Shown: positions 53,911 through 62,668, counted from the first letter of the stretch. The stretch: 64,000 nucleotides of DNA from CBDFKB01 sp965248715 (GCA_965248715.1 CBDFKB010000008.1:186001-250000); one strand, 5' to 3'. The notes: generated from the sequence alone by a model not told the origin. Program-made: numbers and translations.

Positions 53911-53966
53911 CTAGAGCGCGTTACCCAAGAGTGGGTACCGGTTTTTGGAAAAATGACACGCGCTAG
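53911..53966 (-). repeat. Solo 3' hairpin of the palindromic repeat, CTAG-bounded
   Basis: Only the 3' hairpin half of the ~101-bp repeat is present, in reverse orientation, with CTAG at both ends (53911-53914 and 53963-53966) and the core AACCGGTACCCACT. Between the methyltransferase gene and this repeat nothing else is seen. Confidence 0.8.
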
Positions 53967-53996
53967 TCAGCAAACAAAATCGCGGCGGTCAAAAGA

Positions 53997-54019
53997 GTCA
54001 ATATTAAATTCCCTTGGTA
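53997..54019. repeat. Short repeat copy, AATATTAA...CTTGGTAT
   Basis: The sequence CAATATTAAATTCCCTTGG closely matches the right arm of the hairpin at 21291-21341. The matching left arm is missing here. Confidence 0.5.
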
Positions 54020-54023
54020 TTAA

Positions 54024-54171
54024 TCAAGCGATGTTTTTGTCCCACATTCGTTGATCCCTTAGGAGGGCATTTGCGAGTACGATGAGTTTTCGCATGACAG
54101 CGATTATGGCGACTTTTGACGGTTTTCCTGCTGCTTTGAGCTGATCATATTTGGCCTTCATATCTGGATTG
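54024..54171 (-). pseudogene. IS110-family transposase remnant (C-terminal fragment)
   Basis: The minus strand encodes NPDMKAKYDQLKAAGKPSKV and then AVMRKLIVLANALLRD, the typical C-terminal end of IS110 transposases. The IS3 element is inserted just before the NP codons; across it, about 15 further codons ending in STRFNP continue the match before a stop appears. The rest of the element is gone. Confidence 0.7.
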
Positions 54172-54237
54172 TGAGCTGGTCCTAGAAAATCGGACAGCCT
54201 GTTAAGGTGTATTTCTTCGACGATGGAGGAATACGAC

Positions 54238-54519
54238 ATGGCGAAACGACGCCGGTTTACAGACGAATTTAAGGCCCGAGTAGCGCTGGAAGCGTTGCGG
54301 GGTGACAGGACGGTGCAGGAGATCGCATCGAAGCACAAGGTGCATCCCAACCAGGTCTCGGCGTGGAAGCGCCAGGCAATCGATGGTCTTGCGGATGTAT
54401 TTTCCAAGGGCTCTGGAAAAGATGGTGCCGAGCATGATGCACAAGTTCATGATCTTCACGCCAAGATCGGTCAGTTGACAGTGGAACGGGATTTTTTGGC
54501 AAAAGGGCTCAAGCAATGA
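54238..54519 (+). CDS. IS3-family transposase OrfA
   Basis: 93-aa helix-turn-helix protein (KRRRFTDEFKARVALEALRG, DRTVQEIASKHKVHPNQVSAWKRQ) with a leucine-zipper-like C-terminal half. It binds the element ends. GGAGGA lies 7 bases before the ATG at 54238. Its stop overlaps the OrfB start as ATGA. Confidence 0.93.
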   Translation: MAKRRRFTDEFKARVALEALRGDRTVQEIASKHKVHPNQVSAWKRQAIDGLADVFSKGSGKDGAEHDAQVHDLHAKIGQLTVERDFLAKGLKQ

Positions 54520-55379
54520 GCAGGGCGGAACGCAAGGCGATGGTTGCCCGCGATCACCCTGAACTCAGCTTGAGCCGTCAATGCCAGCTTGTCCAGGTCA
54601 GCCGCTCATCGTTCTATCACAAGCCAAAGGGAGAAAGCGCAGAGACATTGGCGCTGATGCGGCAGATCGATGAGCTTTTCATGAAATACCCCTTCTTTGG
54701 CAGTCGCCAGATACGGCATCACTTGCGCCGGAGCGGCGTGAAGATTGGCCGTCACCGTGTTCGCAGATTGATGCGGTTGATGGGGTTGTGTGCGATCTAT
54801 CAGGCTCCCAACACGTCCAAACCGCACCCGGAGCATCGGATTTATCCATATCTGCTGCGGCGTATGGTGATTGACAGGCCCAATCAGGTCTGGTGCAGCG
54901 ACATCACATATATTCCGATGAGGCGGGGGTTTCTGTACCTGGTGGCAATCATGGGCTGGGCAACGAGAAAAGTGCTGAGCTGGCGGTTGTCAAATACGAT
55001 GGATGCCAGTTTCTGTGTAGAGGCTCTGGAAGAAGCCATTTCCCGATACGGCAAACCGGAGATATTCAACACGGATCAGGGCAGTCAGTTTACAAGTTCC
55101 GCCTTTACCGGCGTGTTGCTGGATGCAAAGATCAAAATCTCCATGGATGGACGTGGCCGCTTTCTGGACAACATCTTCATTGAAAGGCTGTGGAGGTCAT
55201 TGAAATACGAATGCGTTTACCTGCACGAAATGACCGATGGCTTTGTGGCCAAACGCCATATTAAAAATTGGCTTGCCTTCTACAACGAAGAACGTCCACA
55301 CTCGACATTCAACGGTGCAACGCCCGACGAAATCTACGGGTTGAAAAAAGAGAAACAAGACGAGAAACTGGCAGCATGA
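54516..55379 (+). CDS. IS3-family transposase OrfB
   Basis: 287-aa DDE integrase-like protein. Catalytic residues lie in WCSDITYIPM, FNTDQGSQF and FIERLWRSLKYE (D, D, E with 35-residue spacing). Frame intact, so the element may be mobile. Confidence 0.93.
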   Translation: MSRAERKAMVARDHPELSLSRQCQLVQVSRSSFYHKPKGESAETLALMRQIDELFMKYPFFGSRQIRHHLRRSGVKIGRHRVRRLMRLMGLCAIYQAPNTSKPHPEHRIYPYLLRRMVIDRPNQVWCSDITYIPMRRGFLYLVAIMGWATRKVLSWRLSNTMDASFCVEALEEAISRYGKPEIFNTDQGSQFTSSAFTGVLLDAKIKISMDGRGRFLDNIFIERLWRSLKYECVYLHEMTDGFVAKRHIKNWLAFYNEERPHSTFNGATPDEIYGLKKEKQDEKLAA

Positions 55380-55573
55380 TCAGACAACAAAATACACCTT
55401 AACAAAGCTGCTAACCTGTCCAACAATCCGGGACCACCTCATTGAACCGGGTTGAACCGCCCATTGGGCGTCAGAAGCCAAAACAAATGAGCCATCCAGG
55501 AATCCAATCCTTTGATCGTTCAATCTGAATCTGATGTGCTACAGAAATTCAACAAAATGATTGGGTTTGGTCC

Positions 55574-55650
55574 CTAGTGGTTCAGTTCCAACATTTGCGT
55601 CCCGTTGCAACACTGTGGTTTGCAAATCTTGGAATCAAAAGAACCACTAG
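55574..55650. repeat. CTAG-bounded palindromic repeat (family 2)
   Basis: CTAGTGGTTC at the left pairs with GAACCACTAG at the right; inside, GTTCCA/TGGAA and ATTTGC/GCAAAT add further pairing. 77 bp, non-coding. Confidence 0.85.
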
Positions 55651-55663
55651 CAAGATATTGAAT

Positions 55664-55749
55664 CTAGCGGAATTTTTAAATTTGACATTTGACATTTGAC
55701 AAACGGCGAAGCTGGAAATGGGTACCAAATGTCAAATTCATTCCACTAG
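55664..55749. repeat. CTAG-bounded palindromic repeat (family 3) overlapping the lacI-type gene end
   Basis: CTAGCGGAAT at the left pairs with ATTCCACTAG at the right; inside, TTTGACATTTG pairs with CAAATGTCAAA, and TTTGACA is repeated three times on the left. The stop codon of the LacI-family gene lies in the terminal CTAG. The right half matches 44112-44200. Confidence 0.85.
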
Positions 55750-56846
55750 AAGTTGCATTCACCCTTTTGATCCAAAGCAGAAGTCCTGTCCATTGTGTCT
55801 GACGTCAACGCGGCCGTTGAATCTCTCAAGATTAATTCGGTTGGCAACTCCGCGGGCACGATTTTGCCCTTGCGACGAATGGCGTCGATTAGAGCATCTG
55901 CTGCCCGTTCTCCCATTTCGTAGGCTGGTACACGGATTGTTGTGAGTAGCGGAACGGTACACCTGGCAATTGGCAGATCATCAAATCCAATAATTGATAT
56001 GTCGCCTGGGACACTAAATCCGGCGTCACGGCAAGCTGCAATCGCCCCAATGGCCTGGATATCGTTGGCACAGAACACGGCTGTCGGCCTGTCGTGGTTT
56101 GCCAACATGTTTGTCATTGCCGAGCGGCTTTCGATCATGTCGAATTCGCACTCATAGATGAGGTTAGGATCAAGGGCAATGCCATGGCGTGGCAAACACT
56201 CTTCATAGGCTCGGCGGCGTTCTGACGCCCTGTCGTTGACTTCCGTACGGCCACAAATCAGGCCGATGCGTTGGTGCCCCAGGTCGATCAGGTGCTCGGT
56301 TGCGGTCAGTGCTGCTTTGTAATTATCAAACGAAATAGCTGGCAGGTTTTGCGAACGTATCAACTGCCAGGTAATGACAAACGGGACATTATAGTGCGCG
56401 ATCTTTTCGTACAGGCTGCCATCTCTCGTAGCGCCGGTGAGGATCAGGCCGTCTACCCGGCGCTCCAACAGACGGTGAATCATGTCTGCTTCCGCCAATG
56501 GTGAAAATTCTGAAATACACACAAGCACTGTGTAGCCCTGTGCCTGGAATTTTTTTTGAATTGCCTGTGTTGAAGATGAATAAATCGAATTGGCAATAGT
56601 TGGAATAATCAGGCCGATGGTTTTGGAACGCTGAGATGCAAGGCCGGTCGCAAGGCCGTCTGCGACAAAATGGTTCTTCTTCATAATAGCGAGTACGCGG
56701 TCGCGCGTTTCGCCCTTCACCTTTTCTGGCGAACTTATGACGCGGGAAACAGTTGCCGTCGAAACGCCAGCCTGTTTTGCGATGCCTTTGATCGTTGTGG
56801 CGCTGCGATAGGGGCCCGTTGAAATTTTTTTGGTGTGGTTCGCCAT
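55746..56846 (-). CDS. LacI family transcriptional regulator
   Basis: 366-aa repressor. The N-terminal HTH is TIKGIAKQAGVSTATVSRVISSPEKVKGETRDRVL with the hinge helix; the periplasmic-binding-protein-like effector domain follows (TIGLIIPTIANSIYSSSTQAI, VDGLILTGATRDG, ISIIGFDDLPIARCTVPLLTTI). It is divergent from the dehydrogenase-transporter cluster and should respond to that cluster's substrate or a product. Confidence 0.93.
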   Translation of the reverse strand: MANHTKKISTGPYRSATTIKGIAKQAGVSTATVSRVISSPEKVKGETRDRVLAIMKKNHFVADGLATGLASQRSKTIGLIIPTIANSIYSSSTQAIQKKFQAQGYTVLVCISEFSPLAEADMIHRLLERRVDGLILTGATRDGSLYEKIAHYNVPFVITWQLIRSQNLPAISFDNYKAALTATEHLIDLGHQRIGLICGRTEVNDRASERRRAYEECLPRHGIALDPNLIYECEFDMIESRSAMTNMLANHDRPTAVFCANDIQAIGAIAACRDAGFSVPGDISIIGFDDLPIARCTVPLLTTIRVPAYEMGERAADALIDAIRRKGKIVPAELPTELILRDSTAALTSDTMDRTSALDQKGECNF

Positions 56847-56935
56847 TTTGCCAATTTTGAATTGCTAGTGACGTCGAACAACCTATCGTCGCAATGCAGT
56901 GATTGATAGGTTAGATGATGGTTGAATTATGATAA

Positions 56936-56944
56936 CGCATACAT
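56936..56944. promoter_or_regulatory. Operator half-site in the lacI-type gene promoter
   Basis: CGCATACAT repeats half of the 22-bp palindrome at 57173-57194, 90 bp upstream of the regulator start. Autoregulation is plausible. The rest of 56847-57172 holds no gene. Confidence 0.45.
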
Positions 56945-57172
56945 GTCGATATTTTGTTGGGAATTCGCCAACCAAAGCTTTGATGTACCCTTGTTCATTG
57001 CAGAATCCTGAGCTAATGCGGAGTGCAAGTGAAATAAAGGCGATATTTCAATGTGTTGCATGTGAATCGTGAGCTTCAGTGGCTCTGGTTGACATGACTG
57101 ATCATTCGGCATAACGTTTTCCCCTATCAACAAAAAAATGGGACAGCACTGTAAAATTGTTTAATGTTTGCC

Positions 57173-57194
57173 AAAATGTATGCGCATACATTTT
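57173..57194. promoter_or_regulatory. Perfect 22-bp palindrome, LacI-family operator candidate
   Basis: AAAATGTATGC is followed directly by its complement GCATACATTTT. The even, CG-centred symmetry is that of LacI/GalR operators. It lies 29 bp before the first structural gene. Confidence 0.75.
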
Positions 57195-57223
57195 ACGATG
57201 ACCGTATCGGCGAGGAATCAAGA

Positions 57224-58504
57224 ATGCGAACATATGTGAAGCGAGCCGAGCCTGCAGAAGCCGCGCACGGCGCACTGGTGGAGAATACGGTACGCGACAT
57301 GCTCTCCGAAATTCGGCAAAATGGTGATGCCGCAGTCCAAGAATATGCCAACAAATTTGACCACTGGGATAAGGAGTTCCGCGTAACCGAAGATGAGGTG
57401 AGAGCGGTATCTGCAAGACTGCCGGAAACGTTTAAAGAGGACTATAAAACCTGCTTGCATAATATTCAGGAGTTTGCCCGCAGGCAACTTGACTCCATGC
57501 AGGAGATCGAAGTGGAAGTCAGTGATGGCGTTACACTCGGTCACAAGCACATTCCACTGGCAAACATTGGTTGTTACATCCCTGGCGGAAATTACCCGCT
57601 TATCAGTGCGACGGCCATGTCTGTCGGAACAGCTAGAGTTGCTGGCGTCGATCATATAATCGGTTGTGCTCCGCCGCGCGATGCAGATGGAATTTATGGG
57701 CCCACATTGTTTGGGTTCCATGCCGCCGGTGCCGACGAAATTTACTGTCTGGGAGGCGTTCAGGCTATGGCGTCCATGGCCTATGGCCGGGTCGGCATGG
57801 ATGCCGTCGACATGATTACAGGCCCGGGCAATTCATTCGTCGCCGAGGCCAAAAGGCAACTGTATGGCATCGTTGGCATTGATCTGATGGCAGGACCGAC
57901 CGAGATCTGCATTATAGCAGACGAAACGGCAGATGTCGGGCTGGTCGCCACCGATCTTCTGGGGCAGGCAGAGCATGGCCCCGATAGTCCGGCATGGCTT
58001 GTGACCACGTCAGTCGCTTTTGGTGCGGCTGTGCTGGCCGAAGTCGAACGCCAGCTCGAAAAGTTACCTACAAAAGATATCGCATCAGTTTCTTGGAACG
58101 CGCACGGTGAAATCGTTGCCGTTGGAAGTTACGAAGAAGCTGTCGCCGTGAGCGATGAATATGCGCCGGAACACCTTGAGCTAATGACAGCGAACGACGA
58201 CTATTTTCTTAGCACTTTGAAAAACTACGGTAGCCTGTTTGTTGGGGAAGAAACCACTGTTGCCTATGGCGACAAAGGGATCGGCACAAATCATACGCTA
58301 CCGACCGGTCGGGCTGCTCGCTACACCGGAGGACTATGGGTCGGGAAATTTCTCAAGACAGTAACTTATCAACGCATGACACCGCAGGCAAGTTTCGAGT
58401 TCGCACCTATAGCCTCTCGCCAGTGCGAAGCCGAATTCTTGCTCGCGCATCAGATTACCGCTGACACGCGCCGGAAAAGATTTGCAACCACGGGAAGCGA
58501 ATAA
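57224..58504 (+). CDS. Histidinol dehydrogenase-family enzyme (HpsN-like)
   Basis: 426-aa zinc- and NAD-dependent dehydrogenase fold. Motifs: CYIPGGNYPLISA, DMITGPGNSFVAEAKRQ, AGPTEICIIADE, LLGQAEHGPDSPAWL (zinc Gln-His), YAPEHLELM and GTNHTLPTGRAARY. The context (LacI repressor, ABC importer, no his genes) and the divergence from HisD point to a catabolic paralogue such as 3-sulfopropanediol dehydrogenase HpsN, which oxidises a primary alcohol to an acid. The actual substrate is not shown. GAGGA 8 bases before the ATG at 57224 fixes the start. Confidence 0.85.
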   Translation: MRTYVKRAEPAEAAHGALVENTVRDMLSEIRQNGDAAVQEYANKFDHWDKEFRVTEDEVRAVSARLPETFKEDYKTCLHNIQEFARRQLDSMQEIEVEVSDGVTLGHKHIPLANIGCYIPGGNYPLISATAMSVGTARVAGVDHIIGCAPPRDADGIYGPTLFGFHAAGADEIYCLGGVQAMASMAYGRVGMDAVDMITGPGNSFVAEAKRQLYGIVGIDLMAGPTEICIIADETADVGLVATDLLGQAEHGPDSPAWLVTTSVAFGAAVLAEVERQLEKLPTKDIASVSWNAHGEIVAVGSYEEAVAVSDEYAPEHLELMTANDDYFLSTLKNYGSLFVGEETTVAYGDKGIGTNHTLPTGRAARYTGGLWVGKFLKTVTYQRMTPQASFEFAPIASRQCEAEFLLAHQITADTRRKRFATTGSE

Positions 58505-58552
58505 GTCGAGTGACGACCAATAATTGGTCTCATAACGCGGGAGGAATTAGAG

Positions 58553-59599
58553 ATGATTTTCTTTTGGGCGGAAACACCCGATGGGTGGGGAATTCCGGGA
58601 ATTCACGGACCTATGGCTGGAGACGAACTCGACGGCTACGTTCAGAGCAGTGTTTATCTCCTGCGCGGTCAAGGCGAGAACATGTTGATCGATACGGGCA
58701 ACTGGACGCTACCCGAATACAACAACGGCATGGGTGAATTCCTGATCAATCTGCTCGACAAAGAAAAGAATGATCTCAAATATATTGTCCTTACACACTT
58801 CCATTATGACCACACTGGCAATGCCAAAATGCTGAAAGAGCGCTATGGCGCCATGGTCGTATGTCACCCGACGGACAGACCGATCATCGAAGACCCGATG
58901 ATTGTGACACGTGAAGAAAATATCACCCGTTTCGGAATGACACCTCAGGAGGTGGTTGCTGACTACAACCTGAAAGAAGGCGAGAGCCTTGGCCTATCCG
59001 ACCCGGGGATCATTGAAAAGTATTGGAATTTTCCGGTCGAAGTCGATGTTGAAGTTAATCATGGCGACATTCTTGAATTCGGTGGTCTCAAGACGGAGGT
59101 CATTCATCTGCCTGGGCACTGTCCGGGACAAATAGGAATATGGAATCCTCACACCGGCTCTCTCTATTCAGCGGATCTAATGCACTATCCGACGCCGCTC
59201 GGCCCTTACCCGATCGGTAATGCTAAAGACCACTCTGAATCGATTCAGAAATGCCTTGATTTGCAACCGCAACTTCTTCTTGAAGGTCATGGCCTGTCGG
59301 CATATTCCGAAGCTAGTTCAAGGCGCCGTATTCTGCACATGCAGGAGCAACAAAAGAACACGCATGAGCGAATTCAGTTCGTTCTCCAGCGTGAAAAGAA
59401 GCCTTTGACCACGCAAGAGCTTCTGCCTGAAGTTATGCCGATAAAATCAGATCTCGACTATGCCGTTTCGACCGGCATCGGCGAACGGCGCTGCTATGCG
59501 GAGTGCTGCATTCATACCCACCTGCTCTGGTTGATGGAAAAAGGCAAAGTGGACCGTGTGATGGAGAAAGGCAAGGTCGCTTTCGAGAGCAAATCATAA
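58553..59599 (+). CDS. MBL-fold metallo-hydrolase
   Basis: 348-aa metallo-beta-lactamase-fold hydrolase. Dinuclear metal motif THFHYDHTG, third His region HLPGHCPGQIG, Asp in YSADLMHY, last His in LLEGHGLS. A C-terminal helical segment of about 90 residues follows, as in MBL proteins of the lactonase/thioesterase type. It lies between the dehydrogenase and the transporter genes, so a lactone or thioester intermediate is a fair guess. GGAGG lies before the ATG. Confidence 0.88.
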   Translation: MIFFWAETPDGWGIPGIHGPMAGDELDGYVQSSVYLLRGQGENMLIDTGNWTLPEYNNGMGEFLINLLDKEKNDLKYIVLTHFHYDHTGNAKMLKERYGAMVVCHPTDRPIIEDPMIVTREENITRFGMTPQEVVADYNLKEGESLGLSDPGIIEKYWNFPVEVDVEVNHGDILEFGGLKTEVIHLPGHCPGQIGIWNPHTGSLYSADLMHYPTPLGPYPIGNAKDHSESIQKCLDLQPQLLLEGHGLSAYSEASSRRRILHMQEQQKNTHERIQFVLQREKKPLTTQELLPEVMPIKSDLDYAVSTGIGERRCYAECCIHTHLLWLMEKGKVDRVMEKGKVAFESKS

Positions 59600-59649
59600 G
59601 GTGAAAAACCACCAACAAATTGAAAACTGCGATTACGGGAGAAACGGAA

Positions 59650-60987
59650 ATGGCTAGAAAACTCGATCCAAGAAATTACCCTGATTATACCAAGAAATCG
59701 GTAATTGATTTGCATATGGAACGGCTGGATACACATGGTGTGTCGCGGCGTGATTTCCTTTCAATTGCTTCAGCGAGCGCCATTGCCGGTGCGACAGCGG
59801 CCAGTATTGGGCTGCCCAGTGTTGCGATTGCGTCAACCGACGGAAAGATGGCGCATCTCATGATGACCATGAGAATGGAGTACACCAACAATGCGCAGTC
59901 GGGCGCTACCGGCGCTGCAAAAGCGTTTGGTTGGTCGATAACCTCAGCGGACGGTCAGTTCGATTCCGAGCGTCAGCTCAACCAGTTTGAGCAACAAATG
60001 GCGGCGGGCACAAATGCCGTCATGCTTCATGCGCCGGGAGGTGGGTCGATCAAACGGATTGCCCAACTGGCGAATGAAAACAAGATTTGGCTGGATAACA
60101 CCTGGGGAACACTGCCTTGGTTCACCCCGTTCGATGCGGGCGATTATTACACCATGTATGCCGTCCCAGAAGAGTTCTCGGCGCATGGCGCTGTCACCGA
60201 AGAAGTCTGTAGGACCGTAATGGAGAAATTCGGCGGCGGAAACCTTGTCGGTGTAACAGGAGTGGAGGGCAACTCCACGGACCTTATCCGCTCGCGGGGC
60301 CGCGATGGTGCCATTGCAAAATACGACAAGATTAAACTGGCCGGCGAACTTCCGGGCAAATGGAATCGCGAAGACTCACAAAAAGCCATGGAAGATCTTA
60401 TTTCCCGTCACTCTGACATTGTTGGTGTGATTGGCCAGAACGACGATGTCGCTGATGGTTGTGTTTCAGCGTTGCGTGCCGCTGGCATGCGCCCTGGCAA
60501 GGATGTGTTCGTGACTGGGGCTGACGGGACAACCCTTGGCGCGGAAATGATCCAGCAGGGCCGATTGCACGCAACCAGCGCCAATGTTCCTCAGTATATG
60601 GGGGCGTTACTGACCGCACGTCTTTTTGACGTGATGAACGGATGGCGGCCAAGAGCAGCCGAACGCATGATGAACTGGCGTTCAATTGCGATGACGGCAA
60701 AAAACGTCGAGCCGTATCTAGCACGTTACGTCAACAATGATGGCGTTGAGCCTTATGATTACAAGAAGATGTCGAAAGTTTTGCACCCCGATGATTGGGA
60801 TCCGCAGGCTGAATTGTTCCCCATGGATATTGACCTTGAGTGGGGTGGAATAGACAAGCCGGCCGGTTGGAAATACCCGGCAGCCTATCTAGAGGCGCGC
60901 CAAAACGGCGAAGCGGAAGCGGTCAGGCAAGAATACGCAGATCACTACAAAATCGACTTTTTTGGGCCCTCGCCCATGAAAGGCTGA
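59650..60987 (+). CDS. Sugar-type ABC transporter substrate-binding protein, Tat-exported
   Basis: 445-aa periplasmic binding protein 4 family (RbsB-like). A long N-terminal region precedes a twin-arginine motif SRRDFLSIASASAIAG and cleavage near VAIAS, so export in folded form by Tat is expected. The binding fold spans about residues 75-345; some 100 additional residues (from VEPYLARYVNNDG to the end) go beyond usual RbsB length. The ligand is unknown. Confidence 0.88.
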   Translation: MARKLDPRNYPDYTKKSVIDLHMERLDTHGVSRRDFLSIASASAIAGATAASIGLPSVAIASTDGKMAHLMMTMRMEYTNNAQSGATGAAKAFGWSITSADGQFDSERQLNQFEQQMAAGTNAVMLHAPGGGSIKRIAQLANENKIWLDNTWGTLPWFTPFDAGDYYTMYAVPEEFSAHGAVTEEVCRTVMEKFGGGNLVGVTGVEGNSTDLIRSRGRDGAIAKYDKIKLAGELPGKWNREDSQKAMEDLISRHSDIVGVIGQNDDVADGCVSALRAAGMRPGKDVFVTGADGTTLGAEMIQQGRLHATSANVPQYMGALLTARLFDVMNGWRPRAAERMMNWRSIAMTAKNVEPYLARYVNNDGVEPYDYKKMSKVLHPDDWDPQAELFPMDIDLEWGGIDKPAGWKYPAAYLEARQNGEAEAVRQEYADHYKIDFFGPSPMKG

Positions 60988-61001
60988 GTAGCAATTGTAA
61001 T

Positions 61002-61037
61002 GCGGGCGGTGGGCAGTTGGTTTTACCCACCGCCCGC
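61002..61037 (+). terminator. Hairpin after the binding-protein gene
   Basis: GCGGGCGGTGGG pairs perfectly with CCCACCGCCCGC around a 12-nt loop; no long T run. It lies inside the operon, before the ATPase gene, and probably stabilises or attenuates. Confidence 0.75.
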
Positions 61038-61072
61038 CGTTGTTAAACCGAGCAAAGGCTGAGAGCCGATTA

Positions 61073-62668
61073 ATGAACGACGTGACCAAAATTTTTCACG
61101 GCAGAGATATGTCCAAGAGTTTCGGCGGAGTTCCGGTGCTTGAAGGCGTTGATCTCGATGTCGCGTTGAACCAGGTCATTGGTATTGTCGGCGAAAATGG
61201 AGCCGGCAAAACTACGTTGTTCAACATCCTGTCCGGCATTGTCACGCCAGATGCGGGCACGATGGAGATGAGGGGCGAAGATTATCGGCCCGAAAGTTAC
61301 CGTGTTGCAAATTCATGCGGCATTTCTCGGGTGTTTCAAGAACAGGCCCTGATACCCAATATCAAGGTTTACGAGAATTTGCTGTTGTCCCATGAACTGG
61401 CCTACTGCCGATTGGGCCAATGGGTAGACAAATCCCGCATGATTGAATCCGCCCAACGGGTTATGGACCAGGCGGGTCTGGATATAGATGTCCGCCGCAC
61501 GACGTCGTCTTACAGCTTTTCCAAGCGCCAGCTTATCGAAATTGCCCGCGCCTGTATTGTCCCTACTGAAATTCTGGGAATCGAGCACCCCATTGTATTG
61601 CTCGATGAGCCTACATCTGCCCTAGAAAAATCAGATGAAGAAGCATTCCGCAATTTGGTCACGCACTTGCGCAAACGAGCTTCGATCATATTCGTCTCAC
61701 ACCGGCTTACCGAAGTCCTCGAGCTTAGCGATATCATTCTCGTTCTCAAGGATGGGCGCCTGGTAGCAAAACTGAATTCAGCTGATGCTGACGAGCAGAT
61801 GTTGCATGGGCTGATGGTCGGGCGCGCCCGCGAGGCTGACTATTATCACGAAAAGCGCCAGTTTAGTGTCGATCCCTCCCGCATACTGCTGGAGGTTCGG
61901 AATCTGAACCGATCCGGCGAGTATGAAGACATCTCCCTGGAGCTTCGTTGCGGTGAGGTTCTAGGCATTGGTGGCTTGCTGAACTCCGGCAAATCCGAAC
62001 TGGGCAAAGGTATTGCAGGAATTGCGACGCCAGACTCAGGGCAGATTGTGCTTCAGGGAGGAGATCCAACCACGCCGTCAATCCACGAACTGACAAAATG
62101 CGGGCTGGGTTATGTCCCTGCAGAAAGAATGTCGGAGGGCATGATCAACGCCTATTCAGTGGCCTGGAACCTTTCTCTGGCCGGAGGGTTGGATAAATTT
62201 TCAAACCGTTTTGGAGTATGGCGCACCGGGCACGAAATCGAAGTGACCCAAGCCTATATTGACCGGCTGTCCATCAAGGCGCGTGGCCCGCACGATATTT
62301 GCGAAACGCTGTCTGGTGGGAATCAGCAAAAAATTGTCCTTGCGCGTTGGCTCTGCCGGGACCCACAAATTCTCATTCTGGATAATCCGACACGCGGCGT
62401 GGATGCTGGTGCAAAAGAGGAGATCTATCAACTGATACGCGAGCTTTGTTCTCGCGGCGTTGGAATTTTCTTGATAACCGATGACCTGCTTGAACTGATC
62501 GGGCTTTCCAATCGTGTCGTCATCATGCAACACGGAAAGATTGCAAAGATTGTGGATGCACCCGCTGACTGCAAACCTTCCGAGCGAGCACTCGTTGCTG
62601 CCATGTTGGAAGCTCCGCCTGATGCGGATGATGTGGGACATGACAACAAGCTGGCGCTTGCATCATGA
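61073..62668 (+). CDS. Sugar-type ABC transporter ATPase (RbsA-like, two domains)
   Basis: 531-aa protein with two fused ABC domains. Domain 1: Walker A GENGAGKTT, Walker B IVLLDEPTSALEKSD, and a weak signature (SYSFSKRQLIEIARA). Domain 2: GLLNSGKSELGK, signature LSGGNQQKIVLARWL, Walker B ILILDNPTRGVD. This asymmetry is normal in the RbsA/MglA family. The end overlaps the permease start by 4 bases. Confidence 0.93.
   Translation: MNDVTKIFHGRDMSKSFGGVPVLEGVDLDVALNQVIGIVGENGAGKTTLFNILSGIVTPDAGTMEMRGEDYRPESYRVANSCGISRVFQEQALIPNIKVYENLLLSHELAYCRLGQWVDKSRMIESAQRVMDQAGLDIDVRRTTSSYSFSKRQLIEIARACIVPTEILGIEHPIVLLDEPTSALEKSDEEAFRNLVTHLRKRASIIFVSHRLTEVLELSDIILVLKDGRLVAKLNSADADEQMLHGLMVGRAREADYYHEKRQFSVDPSRILLEVRNLNRSGEYEDISLELRCGEVLGIGGLLNSGKSELGKGIAGIATPDSGQIVLQGGDPTTPSIHELTKCGLGYVPAERMSEGMINAYSVAWNLSLAGGLDKFSNRFGVWRTGHEIEVTQAYIDRLSIKARGPHDICETLSGGNQQKIVLARWLCRDPQILILDNPTRGVDAGAKEEIYQLIRELCSRGVGIFLITDDLLELIGLSNRVVIMQHGKIAKIVDAPADCKPSERALVAAMLEAPPDADDVGHDNKLALAS

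Larger units (their letters stand above)
54172..55441 (+). mobile_element. IS3-family insertion sequence
   Basis: 1270-bp element with imperfect inverted ends (TGAGCTGGTCC at left, TGAGGTGGTCC as the complement at right), 3-bp target duplication TTG, a second shared block TGTTAAGGTGTATTT, and two intact overlapping genes. It is inserted in the IS110 remnant. Confidence 0.9.

Noticed and set aside
57224..58504. Biosynthetic histidinol dehydrogenase hisD
   Set aside because: No histidine biosynthesis gene is near; it lies behind a LacI-type repressor with a transporter, and its sequence looks closer to catabolic paralogues.
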